The notes under the pieces were generated by a model, which saw only the letters and a list, made by a program, of their open reading frames with translations, was not told the DNA's origin and did no database searches. A DNA stretch of 64,000 nt from NCBI RefSeq assembly GCF_900116535.1, contig NZ_FPAU01000001.1:917218-981217 (forward strand), given 5' to 3'. The DNA comes from Kosakonia arachidis. GTDB taxonomy: Bacteria > Pseudomonadota > Gammaproteobacteria > Enterobacterales > Enterobacteriaceae. The translations under genes and the position numbers were made by a program. Positions 57,454 to 64,000 of this stretch are shown here, piece by piece; within the stretch, counting starts at the first letter, position 1, and each line of letters begins with the position of its first letter.

Positions 57454-57479
57454 AGGGAGCCTATTGGCTCCCTTTTTTA
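57454..57479 (+). terminator. Intrinsic terminator after ptsG
   Basis: GGGAGCC-TATT-GGCTCCC followed by TTTTTT, 20 bp past the ptsG stop codon. Confidence 0.92.
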
Positions 57480-57905
57480 CGTGTGCAGTTCATGCCTGAA
57501 AGCCTGAAAAGCCCTGTCCATCGCGAAGTGTGCTGATCGCTCTGCAGAAGTGATTTGAGGGCATAGTAGGTGAAACCTTAAAGTCCGAGCAGTTATGCGT
57601 GGCAGGTATCGCTGGAAGCCATGATGTCTGCCCCGTCAGGGGCATCCGGGCACAGCCATAACGGTAATGTCCGTTTTTCCGGGAATATCCTCATGAAAAT
57701 TATCCTCAAATGTAATATTCATAATTGAAATACCATTTCATTCACTCGGCATTGAAAGGCAAAAGGTTCCTGCGGCTGAAAAGGGTGCAAAGGCGAAAGA
57801 AAAAGAGCGTTATGGTTGAAACAACAAGAGAATCTCGATCATACTCTAGGGCACTTAATTGACGATGGCTGCGGATTCGCTCCGCGCCTGAAAAAGGAAA
57901 ACGTC
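57480..57905. other. Non-conserved spacer where K-12 has fhuE
   Basis: These 426 bp separate ptsG and hinT. No part of fhuE (an outer-membrane receptor of about 729 residues) is recognisable in any frame. Apart from the short candidate ORF at 57593-57694 and a small GCCCC/GGGGC stem near 57632-57645, I see no gene. The last 100 bp lead into hinT and probably hold its promoter. The origin of the 57480-57700 part is unknown. Confidence 0.6.
57593..57694 (-). CDS. Candidate 33-residue ORF, unknown
   Basis: On the minus strand an ATG at 57694 follows GAGGAT by about eight bases and opens a frame of 33 codons beginning MRIFPEKRTLPLWLCPDAPD. It ends at TAA. It has two cysteines, no clear membrane segment, and I recognise no family. 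The ribosome binding site is the main support; such short frames also arise by chance. Confidence 0.3.
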   Translation of the reverse strand: MRIFPEKRTLPLWLCPDAPDGADIMASSDTCHA

Positions 57906-58265
57906 ATGGCCGAAGAAACCATTTTCAGTAAAATCATTCGCCGAGAAATTCCCTCGGATATTGTCTACCAGGATGAACTGGTCACCGCCTTTCGCGATAT
58001 CTCTCCACAAGCGCCGACGCATGTGCTTATTGTGCCGAATATCCTCATTCCCACGCTGAATGATGCCACTGAAGCGCACGAGCAGGCGCTCGGCCGTATG
58101 TTGACTGTTGCGGCCAAAATCGCCCGCGACGAAGGCATCGCCGAAGACGGATACCGTCTGATCATGAACTGTAATCGTCATGGTGGTCAGGAGGTTTACC
58201 ATATCCATATGCACCTGTTGGGCGGGCGACCAATGGGGCCAATGCTTGCTCATAAAGGTCTGTAA
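57906..58265 (+). CDS. hinT: Purine nucleoside phosphoramidase HinT
   Basis: A 119-residue HIT-family hydrolase that cleaves AMP-lysine and other adenosine phosphoramidates. The histidine triad HIHMH lies near residues 99-103. I chose the ATG at 57906, giving the family N-terminus [10 protein letters not shown] and the K-12 length, with AAGGAAAACGTC upstream. ycfL follows after 1 bp. Confidence 0.97.
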   Translation: MAEETIFSKIIRREIPSDIVYQDELVTAFRDISPQAPTHVLIVPNILIPTLNDATEAHEQALGRMLTVAAKIARDEGIAEDGYRLIMNCNRHGGQEVYHIHMHLLGGRPMGPMLAHKGL

Positions 58266-58266
58266 G

Positions 58267-58641
58267 ATGATAAATGGGCGTGTCGCGCTGTTGCTGGCGG
58301 CGCTGGGGCTGGTGGGATGCAGTTCGCGCCCGACTATTCCGGTCGCCAGCGATCAAACGCTGGTGATGGAGTCTGGTATTCTGGCGGCAGGTATTATTGC
58401 GGAACCACCGGAAATGGGCTCGCATGAGCTTCAACCCTCCGCCTCCTCCCGATTGTTTAATGAGCGGCAGCAGCCTGTGACAGTGCACTATCGTTTTTTC
58501 TGGTATGACACCAGAGGTCTGGAAATGCACCCGCTGGAAGCGCCGCGTAGCATTACAATCCCGGCGCGTTCCGGCGTGACGCTGTATGGCAGCGCTAACT
58601 ATTTGGGTGCACACAGCGTCAGACTTTATCTCTATCTCTAA
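58267..58641 (+). CDS. ycfL: Lipoprotein YcfL (DUF1425)
   Basis: A 124-residue lipoprotein with signal peptide and lipobox LVGC. The mature part belongs to DUF1425 (FNERQQPVTVHYRFFWYD is its hallmark). Function unknown. The ATG at 58267 lies one base after the hinT stop; an earlier in-frame start lies inside hinT and is rejected. Confidence 0.92.
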   Translation: MINGRVALLLAALGLVGCSSRPTIPVASDQTLVMESGILAAGIIAEPPEMGSHELQPSASSRLFNERQQPVTVHYRFFWYDTRGLEMHPLEAPRSITIPARSGVTLYGSANYLGAHSVRLYLYL

Positions 58642-58651
58642 GGAGTGACAC

Positions 58652-59311
58652 TTGATTAAAACATTTGGACGCTTCACGTTACTGACCACGTTGGCGGTGT
58701 TGCTGTCGGGGTGTATCAGTAGTCAACAGCCTGCGCCGGTTGAACAGGCAGGCGGCGCTCAGCAACCCACACAGCCGCAGCCACAGCCGCAGCCGACACA
58801 ACCCGTTCCGACAGTACCGTCGGTTCCGACGTTGCCGCAGCAGCCTGGCCCAATCGAACATCAGGATCAAACCGGGCAGCCCGCGCCGCGTGAACGCCAC
58901 TATGACTGGAACATCGCGGTGCAGCCGATGGTCGGAAAAATGTTGCAGGCTAGTGGTGTCAACTCTGGCAGCGTTTTGCTGGTCGATAGTGTAAACAACC
59001 GGACCAATGGCTCGATCAACACTGCCGAAGCCACCGAAGCGGTGCGCAATGCGCTGGCCAATAACGGCAAATTTACGCTAATTACCGCGCAGCAGCTCTC
59101 GCTGGCGAAACAGCAACTGGGTCTCTCCCCACAGGACAGTCTGGGTACCCGTAGTAAAGCCATGGGTATTGCCCGCAACGTTGGGGCACAGTATGTGCTT
59201 TATTCCAATGCGACCGGCAATGCCAGCGCACCCGCGTTACAAATGCAATTGATGCTGGTGCAGACAGGTGAAATTATCTGGTCGGGTAAAGGTGCGGTTC
59301 AGCAACAATAA
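58652..59311 (+). CDS. lpoB: Penicillin-binding protein activator LpoB
   Basis: A 219-residue outer-membrane lipoprotein that reaches through the murein and activates PBP1b (MrcB). A signal peptide with lipobox LSGC is followed by a Pro/Gln-rich disordered tether (about 25-75) and a globular domain (about 80-219) with [17 protein letters not shown]. The start is a TTG, eleven bases after AAGGAG. It overlaps thiK by 20 bp. Confidence 0.96.
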   Translation: MIKTFGRFTLLTTLAVLLSGCISSQQPAPVEQAGGAQQPTQPQPQPQPTQPVPTVPSVPTLPQQPGPIEHQDQTGQPAPRERHYDWNIAVQPMVGKMLQASGVNSGSVLLVDSVNNRTNGSINTAEATEAVRNALANNGKFTLITAQQLSLAKQQLGLSPQDSLGTRSKAMGIARNVGAQYVLYSNATGNASAPALQMQLMLVQTGEIIWSGKGAVQQQ

Positions 59312-60107
59312 ACAGACGCGTGACACTGTGTTGTCACGCTATTTTCCGACGTATACTCCCGTCGCCGGCCAGAATAGCGGGCTAAGCGGCGGGAGTTGTC
59401 TTATTCATGATGGCCAACACACATTGGTGCTACGCCAGCATCATCAGGCCGTCTCATCGCCATTTCTGCGCCAGTACCGTTTGCTCCGCCGCTTGCCTGC
59501 AACCCTCGCGCCGCGTCCGCGGCTCTATGCTGGCACCTGGATGGCGGTGGACTTTATACCTGGCGAGATCAAAACGGCCTTAGCACAGCCTGATGTACTG
59601 ACGGCATTACTCCGTGATTTACACCGTCAGCCTCTTTTTGGCTGGCGTATCACGCTGCTGCCGCTACTGGAGCGATACTGGCAGCAGAGCGCGCCGACAC
59701 GGCGCACTCCCTTCTGGTTGCGGCAGTTAAAGCAGTTAAGAAAACAAGGCGAACCCCAGCCGCTGCGACTCGCGCCGTTGCATATGGATGTCCATGCGGG
59801 AAACCTGGTGCACAGCGCCGCGGGTTTGCGGCTCATCGACTGGGAATATGCTGGCGATGGTGATGTTGCTCTCGAGCTCGCCGCAGTATGGGGGGAGGAT
59901 GAGGCGCAGCGCCAGCAATTGGTTGCGCAGTATGCTCAGCAGGCGGCGATCGATCCGGTAACATTACAGCAGCAGGTTCGACGCTGGCGGCCCTGGGTAT
60001 GGATGTTGATGGCGGGCTGGTTTGAATGCCGCTGGCAGCAAACGGGCGAACAACAATTTATTACGCTGGCAGATGCTACCTGGCGGCGGTTACAGAATAA
60101 AGAATAA
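59292..60107 (+). CDS. thiK: Thiamine kinase
   Basis: A 271-residue kinase of the choline/aminoglycoside kinase fold that phosphorylates salvaged thiamine. Conserved motifs are [10 protein letters not shown] (catalytic loop, Asp) and LIDWEYAG (metal-binding Asp). I chose a GTG at 59292 that matches the K-12 N-terminus (RFSNN); the ATG at 59268 is also in frame. The start lies within the 3' end of lpoB. Confidence 0.91.
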   Translation: MRFSNNKQTRDTVLSRYFPTYTPVAGQNSGLSGGSCLIHDGQHTLVLRQHHQAVSSPFLRQYRLLRRLPATLAPRPRLYAGTWMAVDFIPGEIKTALAQPDVLTALLRDLHRQPLFGWRITLLPLLERYWQQSAPTRRTPFWLRQLKQLRKQGEPQPLRLAPLHMDVHAGNLVHSAAGLRLIDWEYAGDGDVALELAAVWGEDEAQRQQLVAQYAQQAAIDPVTLQQQVRRWRPWVWMLMAGWFECRWQQTGEQQFITLADATWRRLQNKE

Positions 60108-60118
60108 GAGAGGTCAGT

Positions 60119-61144
60119 GTGGGTCCGGTAATGTTGGATGTGGAAGGGTATGAACTGGATGCGGAAGAGCGCGAGATTCTGGCGCATCCGCTGGTGGGCG
60201 GCCTGATCCTCTTTACCCGTAATTATCATGATCCTGAGCAACTGCGTGAACTGGTGCGCCAGATCCGCCAGGCTTCGCACCACCGCCTGGTGGTGGCCGT
60301 TGATCAGGAGGGCGGACGGGTGCAGCGCTTTCGCGAAGGCTTCACGCGTTTGCCTGCGGCCCAGGCTTTTGCCGCTCTGCACGGATTAGAAGAGGGCGGA
60401 CGGCTGGCACAAGATGCCGGCTGGTTGATGGCCAGTGAAATGATCGCCATGGATATTGATATCAGTTTTGCCCCGGTGCTGGATGTTGGGCATATCAGCG
60501 CCGCCATCGGCGAACGTTCTTACCATGCCGATCCGGCTAAAGCGCTGGTAATGGCGAGCCACTTTATCGATGGCATGCATAGCGCGGGAATGAAAACGAC
60601 CGGTAAGCATTTTCCGGGGCACGGCGCGGTAACCGCGGATTCACACAAAGAGACGCCGCACGATCCGCGCCCGCTTGCGGAGATCCGCGCGCAAGATATG
60701 TCGGTGTTCTGCTCGCTTATTGAGCAAAACAAACTGGATGCCATAATGCCGGCGCATGTGATTTATACCGATGCCGATCCGCGTCCTGCCAGCGGTTCAC
60801 CGTGGTGGTTGAAAACGATTCTGCGCGGCGAGCTGGGTTTTAACGGTGTAATTTTTTCTGACGATTTGTCAATGGAGGGCGCGGCAATCATGGGAAGCTA
60901 TGCTGAACGCGGACAGTCATCGCTGGATGCCGGTTGCGATATGATACTCGTCTGTAATAATCGTAAAGGCGCGGTCAGCGTGTTAGATAACCTGTCGCCG
61001 ATCAATGCAGAACGTGTTACACAATTGTATCATAAAGGTTCATATTCTCGTCAGGAGTTGATGAGTTCGGCGCGCTGGAAGGCTGTCAATAAAGCACTGG
61101 AGCAGTTGCATGAGTGCTGGCAGGAGCAGAAAGCCGCCCATTAA
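60119..61144 (+). CDS. nagZ: Beta-N-acetylglucosaminidase NagZ
   Basis: A 341-residue cytoplasmic glycoside hydrolase 3 that removes N-acetylglucosamine from recycled muropeptides. The family motif KHFPGHG and the nucleophile Asp in [11 protein letters not shown] are intact. Where an AmpC/AmpR system exists, NagZ products act as inducers of beta-lactamase. The start is GTG (GTGGGTCCG) after AGAGGTCA. Confidence 0.97.
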   Translation: MGPVMLDVEGYELDAEEREILAHPLVGGLILFTRNYHDPEQLRELVRQIRQASHHRLVVAVDQEGGRVQRFREGFTRLPAAQAFAALHGLEEGGRLAQDAGWLMASEMIAMDIDISFAPVLDVGHISAAIGERSYHADPAKALVMASHFIDGMHSAGMKTTGKHFPGHGAVTADSHKETPHDPRPLAEIRAQDMSVFCSLIEQNKLDAIMPAHVIYTDADPRPASGSPWWLKTILRGELGFNGVIFSDDLSMEGAAIMGSYAERGQSSLDAGCDMILVCNNRKGAVSVLDNLSPINAERVTQLYHKGSYSRQELMSSARWKAVNKALEQLHECWQEQKAAH

Positions 61145-61180
61145 CCCCTGAGGACGCGATGTCGAAGTGGTGAGGATACA

Positions 61181-61723
61181 ATGATTATCTATTTACACGG
61201 TTTTGACTCAAACAGCCCCGGCAACCATGAGAAAGTGTTGCAGCTACAGTTTATCGATCCGGATGTTCGCCTGTTAAGCTACAGCACGCGGCATCCGAGA
61301 CATGATATGCAGCATCTGTTGAAAGAAGTCGACAAGATGCTGCAGCTCAACGTAGATGAACGTCCGCTGATTTGCGGGGTCGGTCTTGGAGGTTACTGGG
61401 CCGAGCGCATTGGTTTTCTCTGCGACATCCGCCAGGTAATATTCAATCCAAATTTATTCCCCCATGAGAACATGGAAGGGAAAATTGACCGACCGGAAGA
61501 GTATGAAGACATTGCCACTAAGTGTGTCGCTAACTTCCGCGAGAAAAACCGCGATCGCTGCCTGGTAATCCTATCGCGAAAAGATGAAGCACTGGACAAC
61601 CAGCGCGCTTCCGATGAGTTGCATCATTACTATGAGATTGTCTGGGACGAAGAACAGTCGCATAAGTTTAAAAACATCTCGCCGCATTTACAGCGAATTA
61701 AGGCCTTTAAAACCCTCGGTTAA
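61181..61723 (+). CDS. ycfP: UPF0227 esterase-like protein YcfP
   Basis: A 180-residue cytoplasmic protein with an alpha/beta-hydrolase-like fold (YLHGFDSN at 4-11). The GxSxG nucleophile elbow is replaced by GVGLGGYW, so it is unlikely to be a standard esterase. Function unknown. Ends at a strong terminator. Confidence 0.94.
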   Translation: MIIYLHGFDSNSPGNHEKVLQLQFIDPDVRLLSYSTRHPRHDMQHLLKEVDKMLQLNVDERPLICGVGLGGYWAERIGFLCDIRQVIFNPNLFPHENMEGKIDRPEEYEDIATKCVANFREKNRDRCLVILSRKDEALDNQRASDELHHYYEIVWDEEQSHKFKNISPHLQRIKAFKTLG

Positions 61724-61730
61724 GCCTCTC

Positions 61731-61768
61731 CCCGGCAGGTTTTCGTCTGCCGGGCTTCTCTTTTTTCT
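61731..61768 (+). terminator. Intrinsic terminator after ycfP
   Basis: CCCGGCAG / CTGCCGGG with an eight-base loop, followed by CTTCTCTTTTTT. Confidence 0.88.
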
Positions 61769-61831
61769 CCTCTCCTGACGGGCCGTTTTTCGCTGCATAA
61801 CGATACTTGTTTAATTTTTATGCATGAAAAC

Positions 61832-61845
61832 TTGATTCATATCAA
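61832..61845. promoter_or_regulatory. FNR box of ndh
   Basis: TTGATTCATATCAA is a perfect match to the FNR consensus TTGAT-N4-ATCAA. E. coli ndh is repressed by FNR without oxygen from sites upstream of the promoter. This box lies 134 bp before the start codon. Confidence 0.88.
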
Positions 61846-61979
61846 TTTTGGTATGACCATTGAACCGTTCATGATATTCTCGACGTCAAAGTGAAGTTGC
61901 GAGTGCGTAACCTATTGTTAATTAAGAGCTATTATTATAACTTTTAATTAACAATTGGTTAATATTTTAGGGGGTCATT

Positions 61980-63284
61980 TTGACAACACCGTTGAGAAAA
62001 ATTGTGATCGTAGGTGGTGGCGCTGGCGGTCTGGAACTGGCAACACAGTTAGGTAAAAAGCTGGGACGCAGTAAAAAAGCCAAAATTACGCTGGTCGATC
62101 GTAACCACAGCCATTTATGGAAACCCCTACTGCACGAAGTGGCAACCGGTTCGCTGGATGAAGGTGTTGATGCGCTGAGCTACCTGGCTCACGCAAGGAA
62201 TCATCATTTCCAGTTCCAACTGGGTTCTGTGGTGGATATTAACCGCGAAAGCAAAACCATCACCCTGGCGGAATTGCGTGATGAGAAGGGCGATCTGCTG
62301 GTGCCTGAACGAAAACTGGCTTATGACACGCTGGTGATGGCACTGGGCAGTACCTCGAACGATTTCAACACGCCCGGCGTGAAAGAGCACTGCATCTTTC
62401 TCGATAACCCACACCAGGCGCGTCGCTTCCATCAGGAAATGCTCAACCTGTTCCTGAAATATTCCTCTAACCTCGGTGCTAACGGCAAAGTCAATATTGC
62501 GATTGTCGGTGGAGGCGCGACCGGCGTTGAACTCTCCGCAGAGTTACATAATGCGGTGAAACAGCTTCATAGCTACGGTTACAAAGGGCTGACGAATGAA
62601 GCGCTGAACGTCACGCTGGTGGAAGCGGGTGAGCGCATTTTGCCAGCGCTGCCGCCGCGTATCTCCGGCGCCGCACATAATGAGCTGACCAAAATGGGCG
62701 TACGCGTTCTGACCCAGACGATGGTCACCAGCGCCGACGAAGGCGGTCTGCATACCAAAGAGGGCGAATACATCAGAGCCGATCTGATGGTATGGGCGGC
62801 GGGGATCAAGGCTCCGGACTTTATGAAAGAGATCGGCGGCCTGGAAACCAACCGCATCAATCAACTGGTGGTTGAGCCGACGCTACAAACGACGCGAGAT
62901 GCGGATATTTACGCCATTGGCGACTGTGCTTCTTGCGCCCGTCCGGAAGGCGGATTTGTTCCGCCGCGCGCGCAGGCTGCTCATCAGATGGCCACTCTCG
63001 CGTTGCATAACATCCTGGCGCAGATCAAAGATAACCCGCTGAAATCTTACGCTTATAAGGATCACGGTTCATTGGTTTCTTTGTCGAACTTCTCTACCGT
63101 GGGTAGCCTGATGGGTAACCTGATGCGTGGTTCAATGATGATTGAGGGTCGTATCGCCCGTTTTGTATATATCTCGCTGTACCGTATGCACCAGATTGCG
63201 CTGCACGGCTATTTCAAAACGGGTCTGATGATGTTGGTCGGCAGTATTAACCGCGTGATCCGCCCGCGTCTGAAATTGCACTGA
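61980..63284 (+). CDS. ndh: NADH dehydrogenase II
   Basis: A 434-residue peripheral membrane flavoprotein that passes electrons from NADH to quinone without pumping protons. The FAD motif VGGGAGGLE (11-19) and the NADH motif [10 protein letters not shown] (about 174-183) are intact, and the C-terminal membrane-binding amphipathic region is present. The start is TTG, the same as in E. coli, after AGGGGGTCAT. Under FNR control. Confidence 0.97.
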   Translation: MTTPLRKIVIVGGGAGGLELATQLGKKLGRSKKAKITLVDRNHSHLWKPLLHEVATGSLDEGVDALSYLAHARNHHFQFQLGSVVDINRESKTITLAELRDEKGDLLVPERKLAYDTLVMALGSTSNDFNTPGVKEHCIFLDNPHQARRFHQEMLNLFLKYSSNLGANGKVNIAIVGGGATGVELSAELHNAVKQLHSYGYKGLTNEALNVTLVEAGERILPALPPRISGAAHNELTKMGVRVLTQTMVTSADEGGLHTKEGEYIRADLMVWAAGIKAPDFMKEIGGLETNRINQLVVEPTLQTTRDADIYAIGDCASCARPEGGFVPPRAQAAHQMATLALHNILAQIKDNPLKSYAYKDHGSLVSLSNFSTVGSLMGNLMRGSMMIEGRIARFVYISLYRMHQIALHGYFKTGLMMLVGSINRVIRPRLKLH

Positions 63285-63479
63285 TCCTGTTTCGCTGCTC
63301 TCCTGGTCGTCGGCCGGGGAGCAGTATATCTCGCTGCCTGGTGCGCGTATGCCGGTAGGAGAACTCTGAATATCCTCTTTTACACCACCTGTACCCCTAT
63401 TTTTTCGTATTTTCCGATTGGCTTTACTATTGCTCAAGTTGCAAAATTGTTACCAATAGTCAACCAGGGAGATAATCCT

Positions 63480-64000
63480 GTGAATAAATCAATGTTAGCG
63501 GGTATCGGTATTGGCGTGGCCGCTGCACTGGGCGTTGCCGCAGTGGCCAGCCTGAATGTTTTCGATCGCGGTCCTCAATATGCGCAGGTTGTTTCATCCA
63601 CGCCAATCAAGGAAACAGTAAAAACGCCGCGTCAGGAGTGTCGCAATGTTACCATGACGCATCGCCGCCCGGTGCAGGATGAGAACCGTATCACCGGTTC
63701 TGTACTTGGCGCAGTGGCTGGTGGTGTACTTGGTCACCAGTTCGGTGGCGGAAGAGGAAGGGATGTCGCAACAGTAGTCGGCGCGTTAGGTGGCGGGTAT
63801 GCTGGTAACCAACTCCAGGGCGGTATGCAGGAGCGTGACACCTATACCACCACCCAGCAGCGTTGCAGCACGGTATATGATAAATCGGAAAAAATGCTCG
63901 GCTACGACGTAACTTACAAAATCGGCGACCAGCAGGGAAAAATCCGCATGGATAAAGATCCGGGGACGCAGATTCCGCTGGATAAAAATGGTCAGTTGAT
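63480..64000 (+). CDS. ycfJ: Glycine-zipper protein YcfJ (partial)
   Basis: The first 173 codons of a gene cut by the window edge; K-12 YcfJ has 179 residues, so only a few codons are missing. It begins at a GTG (GTGAATAAATCAATG) after AGGGAG. An N-terminal hydrophobic segment (about 5-25) anchors or exports it, and a glycine-zipper region (GSVLGAVAGGVLGHQFGGG) follows. E. coli YcfJ affects biofilm formation; its mechanism is unknown. Confidence 0.93.
   Translation, partial: MNKSMLAGIGIGVAAALGVAAVASLNVFDRGPQYAQVVSSTPIKETVKTPRQECRNVTMTHRRPVQDENRITGSVLGAVAGGVLGHQFGGGRGRDVATVVGALGGGYAGNQLQGGMQERDTYTTTQQRCSTVYDKSEKMLGYDVTYKIGDQQGKIRMDKDPGTQIPLDKNGQL

Overview
The window is a stretch of chromosome from a member of the Enterobacteriaceae related to Escherichia, Citrobacter and Enterobacter. 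Gene order follows the E. coli K-12 segment from serX-ghrA to ndh-ycfJ almost gene for gene, including a complete flg flagellar cluster. The proteins I can compare from memory (GhrA, YmdB, FlgH, HolB, ThiK) differ from K-12 at many positions, so this is a relative of E. coli and probably not E. coli itself. I cannot fix the genus. No prophage, insertion sequence, CRISPR array or rRNA was found.

Layout: 1-4.4 kb holds tRNA-Ser(GGA), ghrA, ycdXYZ, ymdA and ymdB. 4.4-13.1 kb is an envelope block: opgC divergent from opgGH (osmoregulated periplasmic glucans), yceK, msyB, mdtG and lpxL. 13.3-18.7 kb holds trhO, a broken yceI, the tiny yceO, solA, bssS, SOS-regulated dinI, pyrC with a PurR box and leader hairpin, and yceB. 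18.8-24.4 kb holds a grxB remnant, mdtH, rimJ, yceH, mviM and murJ. 24.5-36.0 kb is the flagellar cluster flgN-flgM-flgA divergent from flgBCDEFGHIJ and flgKL, with recognisable sigma-28 promoters in front of flgM and flgK. 36.0-38.4 kb is a divergent MFS transporter/LysR regulator pair that K-12 lacks here. 38.4-45.0 kb holds rne with its long leader, rluC, an extra secreted alpha/beta hydrolase, and yceF.

45.0-55.7 kb is the fatty-acid and replication cluster yceD-rpmF-plsX-fabHDG-acpP-fabF-pabC-mltG-tmk-holB-ycfH. 55.7-57.5 kb is ptsG with its control region. 57.5-57.9 kb is a non-conserved spacer where K-12 carries fhuE. 57.9-64 kb holds hinT, ycfL, lpoB, thiK, nagZ, ycfP, ndh and the start of ycfJ, which is cut by the window edge.

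The interesting content is the set of differences from the conserved backbone. There are two decayed genes (grxB and yceI). Four loci known from K-12 are missing (csg curli cluster, clsC, yceJ, fhuE). There are two insertions (MFS/LysR and the hydrolase) and one candidate short ORF in the fhuE gap. Several perfect or near-perfect inverted repeats lie between genes. I did not find evidence of a wholly new system; the leads offered are modest and graded accordingly.
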